Below, one piece after another: positions 23,766 to 34,887 of a stretch of 64,000 bases of DNA. Source of the DNA: Perilla frutescens (lineage: Eukaryota > Streptophyta > Magnoliopsida > Lamiales > Lamiaceae); the NCBI GenBank assembly GCA_026008535.1, contig BRKX01000004.1:11433501-11497500 (forward strand), written 5' to 3'. The notes beneath the pieces are model-generated. The model did not search any database. It saw only the letters and a program-made list of their open reading frames with translations, and was not told the origin of the DNA. A program made the translations under genes and the position numbers. Position 1 is the stretch's first letter; each line of letters starts with the position of its first letter.

Positions 23766-24140
23766 TGTAGAAATTTGGCCTAATGCCCTTTGACACTTGC
23801 TGGGCTTATTATTTATTTGTTAGCCCATCTCCTATCCTAATTAAGCCTTAACCTAATCCTCACCATTAAGACCTCTGCTGCGCAGCTCACTTTACGCTAA
23901 GCTTTGAGATACACTTCTGTGAAGGGGCTCTGCTATTCCCGTTCGTTTTCTCCTCACCGGATCCTGCCAATCGGTTTCCCGTTTGCGTTGAGTGAGTGTG
24001 AGCTTCGTGAGAGAGTGTGTGAGAAGATCCCATCTGTCTTCTACAGTCTAGTCATTTGTGACATTGGTCGATCGTTGCCGGAAGAAGCATCGCCGCCGTG
24101 GATTCTGAGCCATTTCGCTTCATCAATTCTCCAATTTTAT

Positions 24141-24199
<59 letters not shown>

Positions 24200-24738
24200 G
24201 TTCCTTTCATTTTCTATTTTTCAGACATATATCTTTATTTATATTATTTTGAACAGATATCTATATACATATATATATATATATATTCATATATCGATAT
24301 ATATACTTTTTGGGGGAATCTGATTTCATTGCTCTTAGGTGTTTATATCTGTTCTTATTGAAGTTGCAGATTCACAGCAAGTCTCTACTTCGTTGCTGCA
24401 TTGCCATTCACCGGAGAAGATAACCGGCGTCGCTACTGAAGGTAGAGGAAATCTGCCCGTCGTCGAAGCAGGCAAACTGCTCTGTTTTTTGTGGTGCAGT
24501 CGCTGTGATCGGGAAGAGAAGCTCGACGAGCTGCAGCCTGTCAAAGTTGCCCAACGTTGTTGTTGCCGTGAACTTTGAACTTCAGAGGTGCTGTTATTAC
24601 AGCTAGTGTAGACAAATTGAAGGAGAAGCATCTCAAAGTTGCTGCCACTACATTTGTCGAAGCCTAGGTGTTAGTGTGGCTGACACGACGAGTCGGGAAT
24701 CAAGACGGTGAACCCTGACAAGGCGCGGATACCCCACA
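23766..24738 (+). repeat. Copia 3' LTR (uninterrupted)
   Basis: 973 bp from TGTAGAAATTTGG to ccccaca, followed by an A run that holds the target duplication. It has a (TCTA) run about 14 units long at 24142-24199 and a TA run at 24267-24286. This copy serves as the reference that shows where the gypsy element entered the 5' LTR. Confidence 0.93.
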
Positions 24739-24915
24739 AAAAAATCATAATATTTAATATAATTTCTATGTTATTTATTTTTTCTCTAAAAAATACATAT
24801 AATTAATAAAAAAAGTGTACTCCCAGCTTGATACATATAACATGATTTTGCTTTAAATGGCAATATCGCAAGTTCCAGGAAATTTCCATGAAAGCTACTT
24901 AAACGGTTAAACGTC

Positions 24916-24916
<1 letters not shown>

Positions 24917-24972
<56 letters not shown>
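24917..24972. repeat. (AT)n microsatellite, about 28 units
   Basis: Uninterrupted alternating AT, one of the longest in the window. It lies about 180 bp downstream of the Copia element. Confidence 0.95.
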
Positions 24973-24974
<2 letters not shown>

Positions 24975-26646
24975 TAAAATGGCCCCCTTCCCCATTCATG
25001 TACAAATTAAAATCAATGTATTGAAAAGGTAAAATAGACACTCAAATTCGTCACAATACATTTAATTATTAATTTAAAATGAAATATTGTTAATTTAATA
25101 AAATCCTATTTTGTCTCAAAAAAAGTAAATTTGGGTATATTAAGAAAAATAATATTTATTACTCCTTTAACAAAGAAACAAAGTTATATATGTTGGGACA
25201 CATAAAAAATGAATAGAATAATACTTTTGAGAGACGGGGGGAAGTATAAAAGAAAACCTTGGCTGAAAACTATTTGTAAATGATTTAGTTGATGGAGTTA
25301 TATAAATTATTTAAGATTATTTATTTCTTCAGCTGTATATATATATTATATAATGGAAATTAAAATTAAATAACGGAAAATTCAATGTATAATTTGATAG
25401 AAGTTGTAAATATATATAGATAACAATAACACATACTATTATTTTGTTTTCTTTGAAGAGAGACAATTAGAAAGGTAGGTGCATAACTAATATGAAGATT
25501 TAACATATTTAATATTAAATGTGTTTATTTGAATGAGTCAAATATTTAAGAGATAAAAAAGAAAAGAAGAAAAAAGGTAAAAATAAATGGAAAGTCATCA
25601 TCAATTTCATTTTTCAGCTGTCAAATTCCTAGAAAATCAGTGGTCAGGAGTCAAGAAACGGGCCCCTTTTGCAGTAGACGTCTACACCGAAGACTTTCCA
25701 AGTCAAGTGAACTTTGTTGTTTCCCATTTCTTAAATTTCTCCAGAATCGCATTATTATTTAATAATGGCCAAAACGCGGTTTGAATAGTTATTATTAATT
25801 TTTAATTCCATTTTTTTTTATTTATTTATATGGAAAGGTGTGGATATTCTATTAGTTGTTGATTATACAAGTATACAACCCACAAATTTTTGAGGCTGAT
25901 TCTGCTCTATTTATCCAAATGGTGTTACTGTTCGCATAAATTGATAGTAAAAATATAAGATCATCTAATATTATTTATGGTTTGAAATAGAGGGTTAATT
26001 AATTAGATACGATTATTTGATCGAGTTGAATATGTGGTGCTGATATTTCAGTACCATTATTCAAAGTTAATTCGATGAATATTAAAATGTTACACAAATT
26101 CTATTTGATTACATACGATATGATTAAAAATAATTGTTGAATTCAAATTCAAGATAGTCAAGATTCATCTGGTGTCTAGAATTTTTTGTGTGAACTGCAC
26201 TCTGAATTAATTAAACATCTAATCCCTTGGATTTTGGGTTAATGTGAAACAATATATATCTAACAGAGTTGAATTCTATAGTAAAAGATGCAGAAACCTT
26301 AACATTAACCATTCAAGTATACATTCCTACTATGACCTGTTCTATCGTTGATTAATTTTTTGACTACCAAAAATTCATACACACTCTCATTATCTCAATT
26401 ACTATGAATATATATACTTCATTTTCTCTCGTCTTGTATTTCTAATATTTTATTACTAATAAACTAAATAGTAACTATAAGACTGAAATATAACATAAAA
26501 TTAAACCAAAAAAACAGTACCTGACCTGTTCAAGATGGAAAAAATTACGATTGCGTTAGTGCTTGGTGTGTGTAAACTAAAATTGATTTGAAATTCAATT
26601 GTAAAAGCTCAAAAAATCCCAAGAAAATGAACCTATGAAGTGATAA

Positions 26647-26666
26647 CCCCCCCCCCCCCCCCCCCC
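26647..26666. repeat. Poly-C tract (20 C)
   Basis: Twenty consecutive C residues in otherwise AT-rich sequence about 400 bp upstream of the NAC start codon. The exact length is likely to be error-prone in assembly. Confidence 0.9.
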
Positions 26667-26903
26667 GATAATCATGACCTAAACTCCAATTTTAGAAGAG
26701 ACTAGAGAAACCGCGTCAATAAATCAAGTCCTTTTGTCCTATATTCACAAACAGATTGAGCCCACATAGACTTCATTATTCGTATATTCTTTTTTTTTTT
26801 AATAAAAAAAATGACGAGGACGAGAAATCGGCAGTCATTGGGTGCGGTTCAGTTATTTAATTTCATGATATGTAGGATGGATGAATGAAAGTGGTGGTAT
26901 TAC

Positions 26904-26911
26904 TATATAAA
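26904..26911 (+). promoter_or_regulatory. Probable TATA box of the NAC gene
   Basis: TATATAAA-type sequence (ctatataaatgaggcc) about 135 bp before the ATG, with CT-rich sequence following (cctccccttctc). Position and context fit a plant core promoter with a 5' UTR of about 100 bases. Confidence 0.55.
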
Positions 26912-27043
26912 TGAGGCCTCCCCTTCTCATATGTGGCATATGACTGCATATAAAATATCTAGTGTTTTTGTGTCGCTTACTTTGCATTGTGTTGTGTGCA
27001 GAAAGAAAACGACATTAACTGAATCAAATCATATTTGTACAAC

Positions 27044-28018
27044 ATGGGTGAATCTAAATGCGAGGTGAAGTTGCCCGGATTCAGGTTTCATCCGACCGAG
27101 GAAGAGCTCTTGAATTTCTACCTGAAAAGCATGGTTTTTGGGAAGAAAATGCGTGGCGATGTCATCGGTTTCTTGAATATATACAACTATGATCCCAGGG
27201 AGTTGCCTAGTAAGCATTTATGGCCTCTTTGATTATCTCTAGCTAGACTCTAATGATGCCATGCCATGCATGCTAACCTTGGTTGGTTGTTGTTTTGTAA
27301 CTTGGCACGCAGAGATGGCCAAAATAGGAGAGAGAGAGTGGTATTTCTTTGTGCCGAGGGACAGAAAGCATGGCAGCGGAGGAAGGCCGAACCGTACAAC
27401 GGAAAACGGATTCTGGAAGGCAACGGGTTCCGACAGGCAGATTCTGAGCATGTCGGATCCTAAGAAGATGTTGGGGCTAAGGAAGACGTTGGTGTTTTAC
27501 GAAGGCAGAGCGCCACGTGGCAGGAAGACTGACTGGATCATGAATGAGTACCGCTTGCCTGACAAATGCTCTGCCCCCAAGGTTCTTACAACTTACTATG
27601 ATAATCATGATACTATCTTTCTTTTCGTCTCACTCACTCATGCAATGCATTGCAGGACATTGTGTTGTGCAAGATATACATGAAGGCCACCTCATTGAAG
27701 GTGTTGGAGCAGAGGGCTGCAATGGAGGAAGGAGTGAAGGCGTGCACTGATTCAGCCTCTTTCTGCAGCCTTCAGTTTGAGGAGGGCAGCATAGACCACA
27801 TCAACACGGAGTTCAAGACAGAGAAACAAGAGATGCTCATGCTTGCTGAAGAACCTAGCACGGGAAAGCCCTGTTCCAGCCTCGTCTTGCCTAACGGCCT
27901 GCAGAATTTAGCAGACCTGCAGGTGCCTAAGTTGCCAATGGATTGGACGCAAGACTCCTTCTGGACTCAATTGAGCCCGTGGCTCGATAATTTCACCCCT
28001 TTCTTGCCAATGTGCTGA
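27044..28018 (+). CDS. NAC-domain transcription factor, three exons
   Basis: Exons are 27044-27209, 27313-27581 and 27656-28018. Introns are 103 and 74 bp with GT/AG ends, in phases 1 and 0, giving 265 residues. The start is the ATG of MGESKCEVKLPGF; the preceding in-frame codons lack an ATG. NAC subdomain A (LPGFRFHPTEEELLNFYL) begins at residue 10. It is followed by B, C (EWYFFVPRDRK), D (GFWKATGSDR, with the DNA-contacting WKATG core) and E (DIVLCKIYMK) to about residue 155. The C-terminal half is short and acidic, ending in an aromatic, proline-containing stretch (FWTQLSPWLDNFTPF) that could be a transactivation segment. NAC proteins are nuclear dimers that regulate development or stress genes. 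The GRAPRGRKTDWIMNEYRLP stretch recalls the FEZ/ANAC094 branch, but that is from memory and tentative. The intron positions match the standard three-exon NAC gene. No defect is visible. Confidence 0.93.
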
Positions 28019-29260
28019 TTGCTCATTCAATTTCAACAAATACTACTACTGCTGCTGCTGCTGCTGTTAGGGGCTAATATAATGTTCAATTATGACCAAG
28101 GAGATTGCGCATTCCTCACCTCACTAGTTGTTTGTAAGAAGATTTAGTTAGTCGGGTCGAGCAGAAGCACTGATGATTCTTGTTGATGGAACTTCATCTG
28201 CCGTTTGGCGCCAAATTCCTAACTTTTTTATTTTTTTCCACTAGTTGGTTAAGAATGCAATGCATGTATAAATCTTAAAATTTGAATCTATCGAGTTTAA
28301 TGAGAAGGTCTTGCTGTTGGAGCCCTTTTTCTGTAATGACAATGGAAACAGATAATCAATCATTTATATCATTGATTAATTTGAACTGATCAAGTCATGT
28401 TTATGTAGCATTTTCCATATGAAAGAACCTGATCAGCAAATTCGGGTAATCAAGTCAACTGTTGTTGTAGACTTTGTCCCTCGTCGATGACAGTGAGATG
28501 AATGTGAGGCCTCCCTCAGAAGCTCCAACTGTGGACGAGCTCTCATCAAACTCAGAAACTGCTGCATGTGAATCTGAGCCGAGGGCAAGCTAAGAGAACA
28601 ACCATTGAAAGATGGTCAAACTGGACATTTTTTTCTGATATTTTCAATATGCAAATAAGGCCACAAATTGAACCAATTGATAGTATATATACAGATATGA
28701 TATTGATCAGGATTCACTATTATTCCGGCTATGTCTATGCATTGTTTCCCACCATCACAGACAATAAATCATTATAAATCCATATCTTCATGTGATAGCT
28801 AGGTGGATGAATTCTGAGCCAATGTGAATGACAGATTGGCTGCACTATCATGCGCTTTGTATCACAGACAAAATGAAGGAAACAAGATTTCATTTGGCAG
28901 ATCTGTGCTTCTGTTGGAGGGCACAAAACTATGTGATTTGGTACGCCACACGAAGAACGGCCTGTATTAAAAGAAATGCACGTCCGAACTCGCCCCGCCT
29001 CTCATTGATTACAAGGTTTGATGGAGCTGACAACTATCTGTAGTCTGTGCTGCATAGATAATGATGGAGCTTTGATTGCTCATCTTCAGACAAAATAATA
29101 CTATATTCTGATCCTATGTTTCTTCTTCCAGAGCAGAACCTGAAATCTTCTCGTGCGTTACATTAAATAATTCTTGAAGATAACTATATTTTATGGCAAT
29201 GGTTCATGATCTGTCATTGAAAACATAATGTTGAGTGATTCCTTCTGTCCTCTTCCTCAC
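28019..29260. other. NAC 3' region and upstream region of the first DUF241 gene
   Basis: The NAC 3' UTR includes a (CTG)n stretch at 28048-28067. From about 28590 the sequence is the left copy of a tandem duplication that recurs from about 31225, for example cttctgttggagggcacaaa near 28911. The short ORFs here (28568-29043) do not stay open in the other copy and are not genes. Confidence 0.5.
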
Positions 29261-29268
29261 TATATATT
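29261..29268 (+). promoter_or_regulatory. Probable TATA box, DUF241 gene 1
   Basis: cactatatatttagg lies about 97 bp before the ATG. The same sequence block occurs at the corresponding place in the second gene. Confidence 0.6.
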
Positions 29269-29357
29269 TAGGAAATGCATGATGGTTGGAGACATCACAG
29301 TTTTCTTGATTCAATCATCAATTCAATTCTAAGCCTCAACTTCACCAAGAAAAAAAA

Positions 29358-30146
29358 ATGGCTCCCTTACCTTTGAGATCCAAGGCCCTTCACCATGGCC
29401 GCTCTCTTAGCTTGCCATCCGCATCACACCCTGCCATTTCTCAGTTCGATGAAACCTTGTCCGGGTTGAGATGTTCAGAGGCCACTTGTTCGTCGCTCTC
29501 ATCAATGAACGGCACAATAAATGGCCTGAGAAACCTTTATGAGAGCATTGACGATCTGCTTCTTTTGCCTCATATTCAACAGATCATTTCAGAGGAATGT
29601 GTTGATGATTACATTAGGCTATTGGATGCTTGCAGCACAGTTAAAGATCTCATTTCACTTGTGAAGCAAGATTTACGAGAGCTTCTCTCTGCTGTGAGGA
29701 GAAAGGATGTTGATGGCATCCATGGCTACCTTGCATCCAGAAAGAAATCGAAGAAAATGATCCACAAGTCTTGGAAGAATTTGAGACGCTACGCCTCAGT
29801 CAGTTCAGAAAGAGAATCTGCTAAAGTTTCCATGTTAAAAGATGCAGAGTCTGTTACCTTTTCCCTACTCGAGTCTTTGTTGGCCTACGCGTTGGGGACA
29901 AAAATGCAAGCAAGCAAGAGCGGGTGGTCATTGGTATCAAAGCTGATGAACTCCAACAAAGTATCAAACGAGGAGAATGAGTTCAACAAGCTGGATTCAT
30001 TCTTGCAACGGAGTCAAGACAACGAGCTCATGAACCACTTAAAAGAGATGGACTCGAGCATTCAAGTTGTTGAAGATGAGCTAGAATCCACATTCAGGCA
30101 GTTGATCAAAACTAGAGTTTCCCTCCTCAACATTCTCAACCATTAG
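29358..30146 (+). CDS. DUF241 (PF03087) family protein, copy 1
   Basis: Single-exon gene of 262 codons. The family is plant-specific, of unknown biochemical function, and usually intronless and tandemly arrayed. Family marks: the N-terminal HGRSLSLPSASHP box (residues about 12-24); NGLRNLYESIDDLL; the SEECVDDYIRLLDACSTVKD signature (about 77-96); the VRRKDVDG region; a basic KKSKKMI stretch; SLVSKLM (about 196-202); and a C-terminal helical segment (VVEDELESTFRQLIKTRVSLLNILNH). No signal peptide or membrane span is evident; several amphipathic helices are likely. The ATG at 29358 follows an A-rich context (aagaaaaaaaatgg). It is about 85% identical by eye to the gene at 32056, with matching promoters, so the two are recent tandem duplicates. 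Confidence 0.93.
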   Translation: MAPLPLRSKALHHGRSLSLPSASHPAISQFDETLSGLRCSEATCSSLSSMNGTINGLRNLYESIDDLLLLPHIQQIISEECVDDYIRLLDACSTVKDLISLVKQDLRELLSAVRRKDVDGIHGYLASRKKSKKMIHKSWKNLRRYASVSSERESAKVSMLKDAESVTFSLLESLLAYALGTKMQASKSGWSLVSKLMNSNKVSNEENEFNKLDSFLQRSQDNELMNHLKEMDSSIQVVEDELESTFRQLIKTRVSLLNILNH

Positions 30147-30689
30147 CTAGCCTTCAAACTCATCATGAGATTGAAAATTTTTGTAATATGATACTTGTAC
30201 ATTTCTATAAATACAATACAAACAGAAAATTTTTGCTCAATATCCTGATATCTTAGTATGCTTATTATTCACTCCCTAGAAATCGTTGAGCATTTGCTAG
30301 CCTTCAACGTACGTTAGTCATACCAGAATACATATAAATGTATAAGTATATAACAGAATGACATTTCAAGATTTATAGCATCTCATGCTATCTTTATGAA
30401 CTAACATTTTTGGTGATTCATATATGAAATCTGTGAAGATATTTGGTGATAAAATTTTCTTCTACTTCCACGAGAACACGACCATTCTCACAATATTTTT
30501 TGTTTATTTAGTTTTAAGACCAAAAATGACTAACATAATTGCTAACATTGCTTTAGATCAGAGGCTGATGAGCATTAACTTAGAGTGTATTTTGTTTGAT
30601 GAATCATAATGGTTAAAGAAGTGGATGAGTAAGATAATTCTTTTCTGATTATATAATGAGACGGTTGCTGCACCTACAAGTGTGCATGG

Positions 30690-31084
30690 TGTGGTAGTAT
30701 CGATCTGTCTTTCTCGAATTCATTTGAGCTCATTTCCTTTCCTTGACATGATGTTTTCTTGGGCTACATCAGCTTGCAAACCAGTGACAAGCCACTAGAG
30801 ATTGTTAGGGCCTTAGTCCTCAGCACGCAAGAGAAACTGATTCTTATTTTTCTAGCATATACACAGAGATATCGTTTCTTGGTCTGTCATTTTTCTTTGC
30901 TACTTAAACTCAAGTTTTCCAAAAGTTTTTGCATGATTTCTTTACTGTCCTTCTTGAGGCACGTACGGTAACACCAGATGCCCTGCACGTCCTTTCTCTT
31001 TGGAGCAGAAAGTAGCTCTTGTACATCTTGCTTTGTGAGCGAAACAAAGATCTTTAGCATAGCTGAAAGCATCCAAAATCCCAT
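30690..31084 (-). pseudogene. Inverted DUF241 relic
   Basis: On the minus strand the frame from 31084 reads LTKQDVQELLSAPKRKDVQG and then MQKLLENLSLSSKEK. It aligns with the LVKQDLRELLSAVRRKDVDG to NLRRYASVSSERE region of the flanking genes. Further along the same strand, in shifted frames and after stops, GLSLVCKLM (near 30785) and SNEFEK (near 30725) match SLVSKLM and ENEFNK. The N-terminal third is absent and several frameshifts are present. It is much more diverged than the two intact copies are from each other, so it represents an older paralogue, in the opposite orientation. Confidence 0.75.
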
Positions 31085-31950
31085 TTAATTTTTACTCAAC
31101 TTTCTAGTTAATATGAGGAAATATAAGCAAATCATAGATGTGCTACAGGCATTTGAGGTCGTTTACCATCGTTGATGGCAATGATGATGAACAGCCATGG
31201 TGAAGGACTTTTGATTCCATAGGTGAAACTGCCATTTTTTCAACTTCTTTCCAACATGCAAACAAGGCCCACAAATTGAACCAAAAAAATTTAAGTTAGG
31301 CTAGAATTGATAGTATATATAATGGTGAAGGGACAAGAGGAATCAAAATTCTAATGTCAACCAGGAACAATGTGATATTTATTGATCGAGATTCACTATT
31401 ATTAAGGTTATGTCTGTGCATTGTTTCCCTCCATCAGAACCAAAACATTATTGTAAATCAAATATTTATTTTATGTGATAGCATGCATGCACTCTGAGCC
31501 AATGTGAATTACAGGTTGGCTGCACTATTATGAAGAATTTTCATCTCAGACAAGATGAAAAAAAAAAAAAAAAAAGTTAATCATTTTGCAGATCTGTGCT
31601 TCTGTTGGAGGGCACACAGGTATGTGATCTGTACACCACACGAAGAACTATTTGTGTTAAAAGAAATGCACGTTTGATCTCGACCCATCTCTCATTGATT
31701 ATAAGGTTGATGGAGGTAACAACTATATATGTGTAGATAATGATGAGACTTTGATTGCTCATCTTCAGACAAAATAATACTATATTCTGGATTCTGATCC
31801 CATGTTTCTTCTTCATGAGCAGAACCTGAAATCCTCTCGTGCACTACATTAAAAAATTGTTCAAGATAACCATATTTTATGGCAATGATTTATGATCTGT
31901 CATTGAGAACATAATGCAAGATTCCTCGTGTTTCTCTTCACCACTGGCAC

Positions 31951-31958
31951 TATATATT
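31951..31958 (+). promoter_or_regulatory. Probable TATA box, DUF241 gene 2
   Basis: cactatatattgagc lies about 105 bp before the ATG, in the block shared with gene 1. Confidence 0.6.
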
Positions 31959-32055
31959 GAGCAAATACATGATTCTTGAAGACATCACAATTTAATTTCC
32001 TGATTCAATCATCAATTCCATTGTAAGCCTCATTCCCACAACCAAAAAAACATTA

Positions 32056-32841
32056 ATGGCTCCTGAGGCTCTTCACCACGGCCGCTCTCTCAGCTTGCCA
32101 TCTGCATCACATCCTGCCATTTCTGAGTTCGATGAGAACTTGTCCAGGTTGAGATCTTCAGAGGCCAGTTGTTCGTCTCTCTCATCCATGAAGGGCACAA
32201 TAAATGGCCTAAGGAAGTTATATGAGAGCATTGATGATTTGGTCCTTTTGACACACATTCAAGAGATGATCATTTCAGAGGAATGTGTTGATGATTATAT
32301 TAGGCTATTGGATGCTTGCAGCACAGTTAAAGATGTGATGTCAGTTGCAAAGCAAGATTTAAGAGAGCTTCTCTCTGCAGTAAGGAGAAGGGATGTTGAT
32401 GGCATCAGTGGCTACCTCGCATCCAGAAGAAAGTCGAAGAAAATGATCCAGAAGTCATTGAACAAGTTGAGACGCTGCGCCTCAGCCAGTTCAGATTCAG
32501 AGAGAGAATCTGCTGAAGTTTCCATGTTAAAAGATGCAGAATCGGTTGCATATTCCCTACTTGAGTCCTTGTTGGCCTACACGTTGGGGAAGAAAACGCA
32601 AGAAAGCAAGAGCAGAAGCTGGTCATTGGTATCAAAGCTGATGAACTCCAACAAAGTATCAAACGAGGAGAATGAGTTCAACAAGCTGGATTCATTCTTG
32701 CAACGGAGTCAACACAATGAACTCGTGAACCACTTAAAACAGATGGACTCGAGCATTCAAGTTGTTGAAGATGAACTCGAATCCACATTCAGGCAGTTGA
32801 TCAAAACCAGAGTTTCCCTCCTCAACATTCTCAACAATTAG
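32056..32841 (+). CDS. DUF241 (PF03087) family protein, copy 2
   Basis: Single-exon gene of 261 codons, paralogous to 29358-30146. It keeps HGRSLSLPSASHP, SEECVDDYIRLLDACSTVKD, RRRDVDG, SLVSKLM and the VVEDELEST C-terminal helix. Differences include loss of five residues after MAP, an extra methionine in EMIISEE, an inserted SD in the serine-rich ASASSDSERES stretch, and clustered changes in LLAYTLGKKTQESKSR. The C-terminal 60 residues are almost unchanged. Both copies are open and have a TATA box, so both are probably expressed. Function is unknown; members of the family are reported in root and pollen contexts, but nothing here decides it. Confidence 0.93.
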   Translation: MAPEALHHGRSLSLPSASHPAISEFDENLSRLRSSEASCSSLSSMKGTINGLRKLYESIDDLVLLTHIQEMIISEECVDDYIRLLDACSTVKDVMSVAKQDLRELLSAVRRRDVDGISGYLASRRKSKKMIQKSLNKLRRCASASSDSERESAEVSMLKDAESVAYSLLESLLAYTLGKKTQESKSRSWSLVSKLMNSNKVSNEENEFNKLDSFLQRSQHNELVNHLKQMDSSIQVVEDELESTFRQLIKTRVSLLNILNN

Positions 32842-33010
32842 CTACCCTTCAAACTCATCATCAGATTCAAAATTTTTCTAAATATACTTGTACATTTCTA
32901 TAAATACAATACAAACACAAAAATTTCCTCATATTTTGTTGTGTTTATTCTTCACTCCCTAGAAATTGTTGAGCATTTGCTAGCCTTTATAAATGTTAGT
33001 CATGCCAGAT

Positions 33011-33730
33011 TACATATAAATATAGCAGAATGGCATTTCAATATTTATAGCATCATATTATCATTATGACCATCATTTTTAATTTTGGTGATTCATATAA
33101 CAACATATTTATTATTAAAATACACAATATTGATTTTATTAATTAAGCAAAACAAATATTAAATTTCGTAATTTGGGAGCTAGGGTGGTTTGTGCGGGTA
33201 AATTAAATTAGATATATATCTACTTTATCCTATACTGTCTTTTTTTTATATATACAAAATCTAAATATCAGAGAGAAGTATTATTTTATACCAGTTTCCA
33301 CTTTTTTACTAATAATTTCTAAGGTTGATTACTTGATTATTTATTTATTTATACGAATCGAATATGTTGTATATTGATCACAAGTTAAAAAGAAAAAAGA
33401 AAAAAAAAGAGGAGAGTTATCAATCAAAGTTCCGAAAAATAATTTATCTATCAATATATATTCTTAAAAATGAATTCTATCTATTTCAGACTTGAAAGAT
33501 CTAAAATTATTAATGATTTAAAATTAACAATTTTAAAGTTTGAAAGATCTAAAATTATTGATTTAAGGCTTCAATCTCATCACATTTATTAATTAATTTG
33601 AAATTCATCCTTGTTTATATGATTAATTAAATTTTATTGATCATCCCCCATTAAATTAATCATTTCATCATCAAAATTGAAGAAAAAAAAAATTGAATAA
33701 ATCAATTCATTCTTGTTATAAGAAACCGAA
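33011..33730. other. AT-rich intergenic DNA
   Basis: No gene seen. A short duplicated phrase (gaaagatctaaaattatt at 33494 and 33542) and long A/T runs are the only structure. Confidence 0.5.

Positions 33731-33731
<1 letters not shown>

Positions 33732-33765
<34 letters not shown>
33732..33765. repeat. (CA)n microsatellite
   Basis: About 16-17 CA units ending in catata, directly against the left end of the element at 33770. Confidence 0.95.
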
Positions 33766-33769
<4 letters not shown>

Positions 33770-34876
33770 GGGAATGGTTCAAATAGGAACCAAATCCCCT
33801 GTAAGAACCTAGAAATCAATCATAACCTTAGATTTGATTAGATCTAATGACCATAATTTAGTTAAAGTTTTAGTCAAATTAAGAAAACTTGTAATATTTG
33901 AGAACTTAATGAAGGCGGGGTTATTTTCGTAATTTAGAAATTAGGTTATGTTTTTTTGGATTTTGGATCCAATTCTCGGAATTAAATAGACAACACTTTA
34001 AAATCGTTGTCTTTTCTGGCATTGTATTAATATGCTAATATGAGAGATTTATATTGCTAACATCAAGAGATTCTGTTGCTAACATGAGGTAGACTCATAT
34101 TGCTAACTTGATGAGATCATAATACTAAATTGACATGTATTAAACACGACACATATAACATTGGACCATATTTAAAATAATATTGTGTAACATGTGTAAC
34201 ATCATTCATAAATACAACATATTGCTAATATGTTAGAAATATACAAACTGTTAATATGTTAGTAACATGTTGCTAATATGTGAATAATGATATGCTAGTA
34301 TGGCTTAAATTCTCAAATATTACAAGTTTTTAAAATAATATTAAGCATTGATAAAGTTATAATTGTTTATGATCTTAACTATATATAACTCATACTTTAA
34401 CTATTATCTCAAGAAAGCAACTTAAAATTCAAAGTCATGCATAAAAAATTTCATGTTAGCAACATAAACACAAGATATGAGCAATATTGTGATATCATAC
34501 TAGCAAATATTTGACAGTTACGAGTTGAATATACGTGAAAAAAAGTTTTTTATATTTTTCATCAATTTTTGCTCAAATAAACATAAGCAGTATGGATCTT
34601 AAATGAAAGAGCATGAAAAAAATCTTTAATTTGATATATTTTTTGCGTAAATTGGATAAAAAACGAGTAAGTTATGATTATTTAAAATTTTTAAGAATTT
34701 TTTAAAAGATGATGACATCACTTTATAAAAAAAAATATGGAGCTACCTTTTATATTTCAAATTTTACATATTTACAACTATGTCACCGCCTTTTTATCCG
34801 TCAAGTCATCAAAATCCTTGAATTTGATTGGTTCCTAGGTTCTCACGGAGGATTGGTTCCTATTTAAACCTACCCC
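33770..34876. mobile_element. Non-autonomous element with inverted ends (family member 2)
   Basis: The left end gggaatggttcaaataggaacc is matched in inverted orientation by the right end ggttcctatttaaacctacccc. The inverted similarity continues for about 55 bp (ctgtaagaacctag against ctaggttctcacgg). TA repeats follow the right end. The interior carries gctaacatg/gctaatatg motifs and the segment aaatgaaagagcatgaa (34601) shared with 86-1245. No ORF of note. It is probably mobilised by a transposase encoded elsewhere. Confidence 0.7.
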
Positions 34877-34887
34877 TATATATATAT

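Larger units (their letters stand above)
9295..24738 (+). mobile_element. Copia LTR retrotransposon, split by two nested insertions
   Basis: LTRs begin TGTAGAAATTTGG and end in ACA. The 3' LTR is continuous (23766-24738). The 5' LTR is in two pieces (9295-9751 and 17005-17502) because a gypsy element with its own target duplication sits inside it. The element is flanked by AAAAA at 9290-9294 and 24739-24743, a plausible 5-bp target duplication, though low-complexity. The interior shows the Copia domain order gag, protease, integrase, reverse transcriptase, RNase H. Numerous stops and frameshifts make it inactive. With the insertions removed the element would be about 7.5 kb. Confidence 0.93.
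24739..26890. other. AT-rich intergenic DNA upstream of the NAC gene
   Basis: No retroelement domain or gene recognised. A slightly GC-richer patch at 25610-25710 (gaaacgggccccttttgcag, tagacgtctacaccgaagac) includes the palindrome TAGACGTCTA with an ACGT core. It could be a distal cis-element but has no further support. The 65-codon ORF over it is unassigned. Confidence 0.4.
28590..33010. repeat. Tandem duplication of the DUF241 gene with promoter and 3' region
   Basis: Copy 1 (about 28590-30340) and copy 2 (about 31225-33010) align through the promoter (gaggccacaaattgaacc-like, catgcacg...cgaactcg), the TATA box, the coding region and the 3' flank (actccctagaaat, tgttgagcatttgctagcctt). 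The interval 30340-31225 is not part of the duplicated unit and holds an inverted relic copy. Confidence 0.85.

Noticed and set aside
23904..24631. Several ORFs in the Copia 3' LTR, one with SIYL repeats
   Set aside because: They come from the TCTA microsatellite and LTR sequence; the corresponding frames in the split 5' LTR are not conserved.
28568..29043. Small genes between the NAC and the first DUF241 gene
   Set aside because: The reading frames are not preserved in the duplicated copy at 31.2-31.8 kb.
33634..33819. ORF with a CVCVCV run
   Set aside because: A translation of the CA microsatellite.
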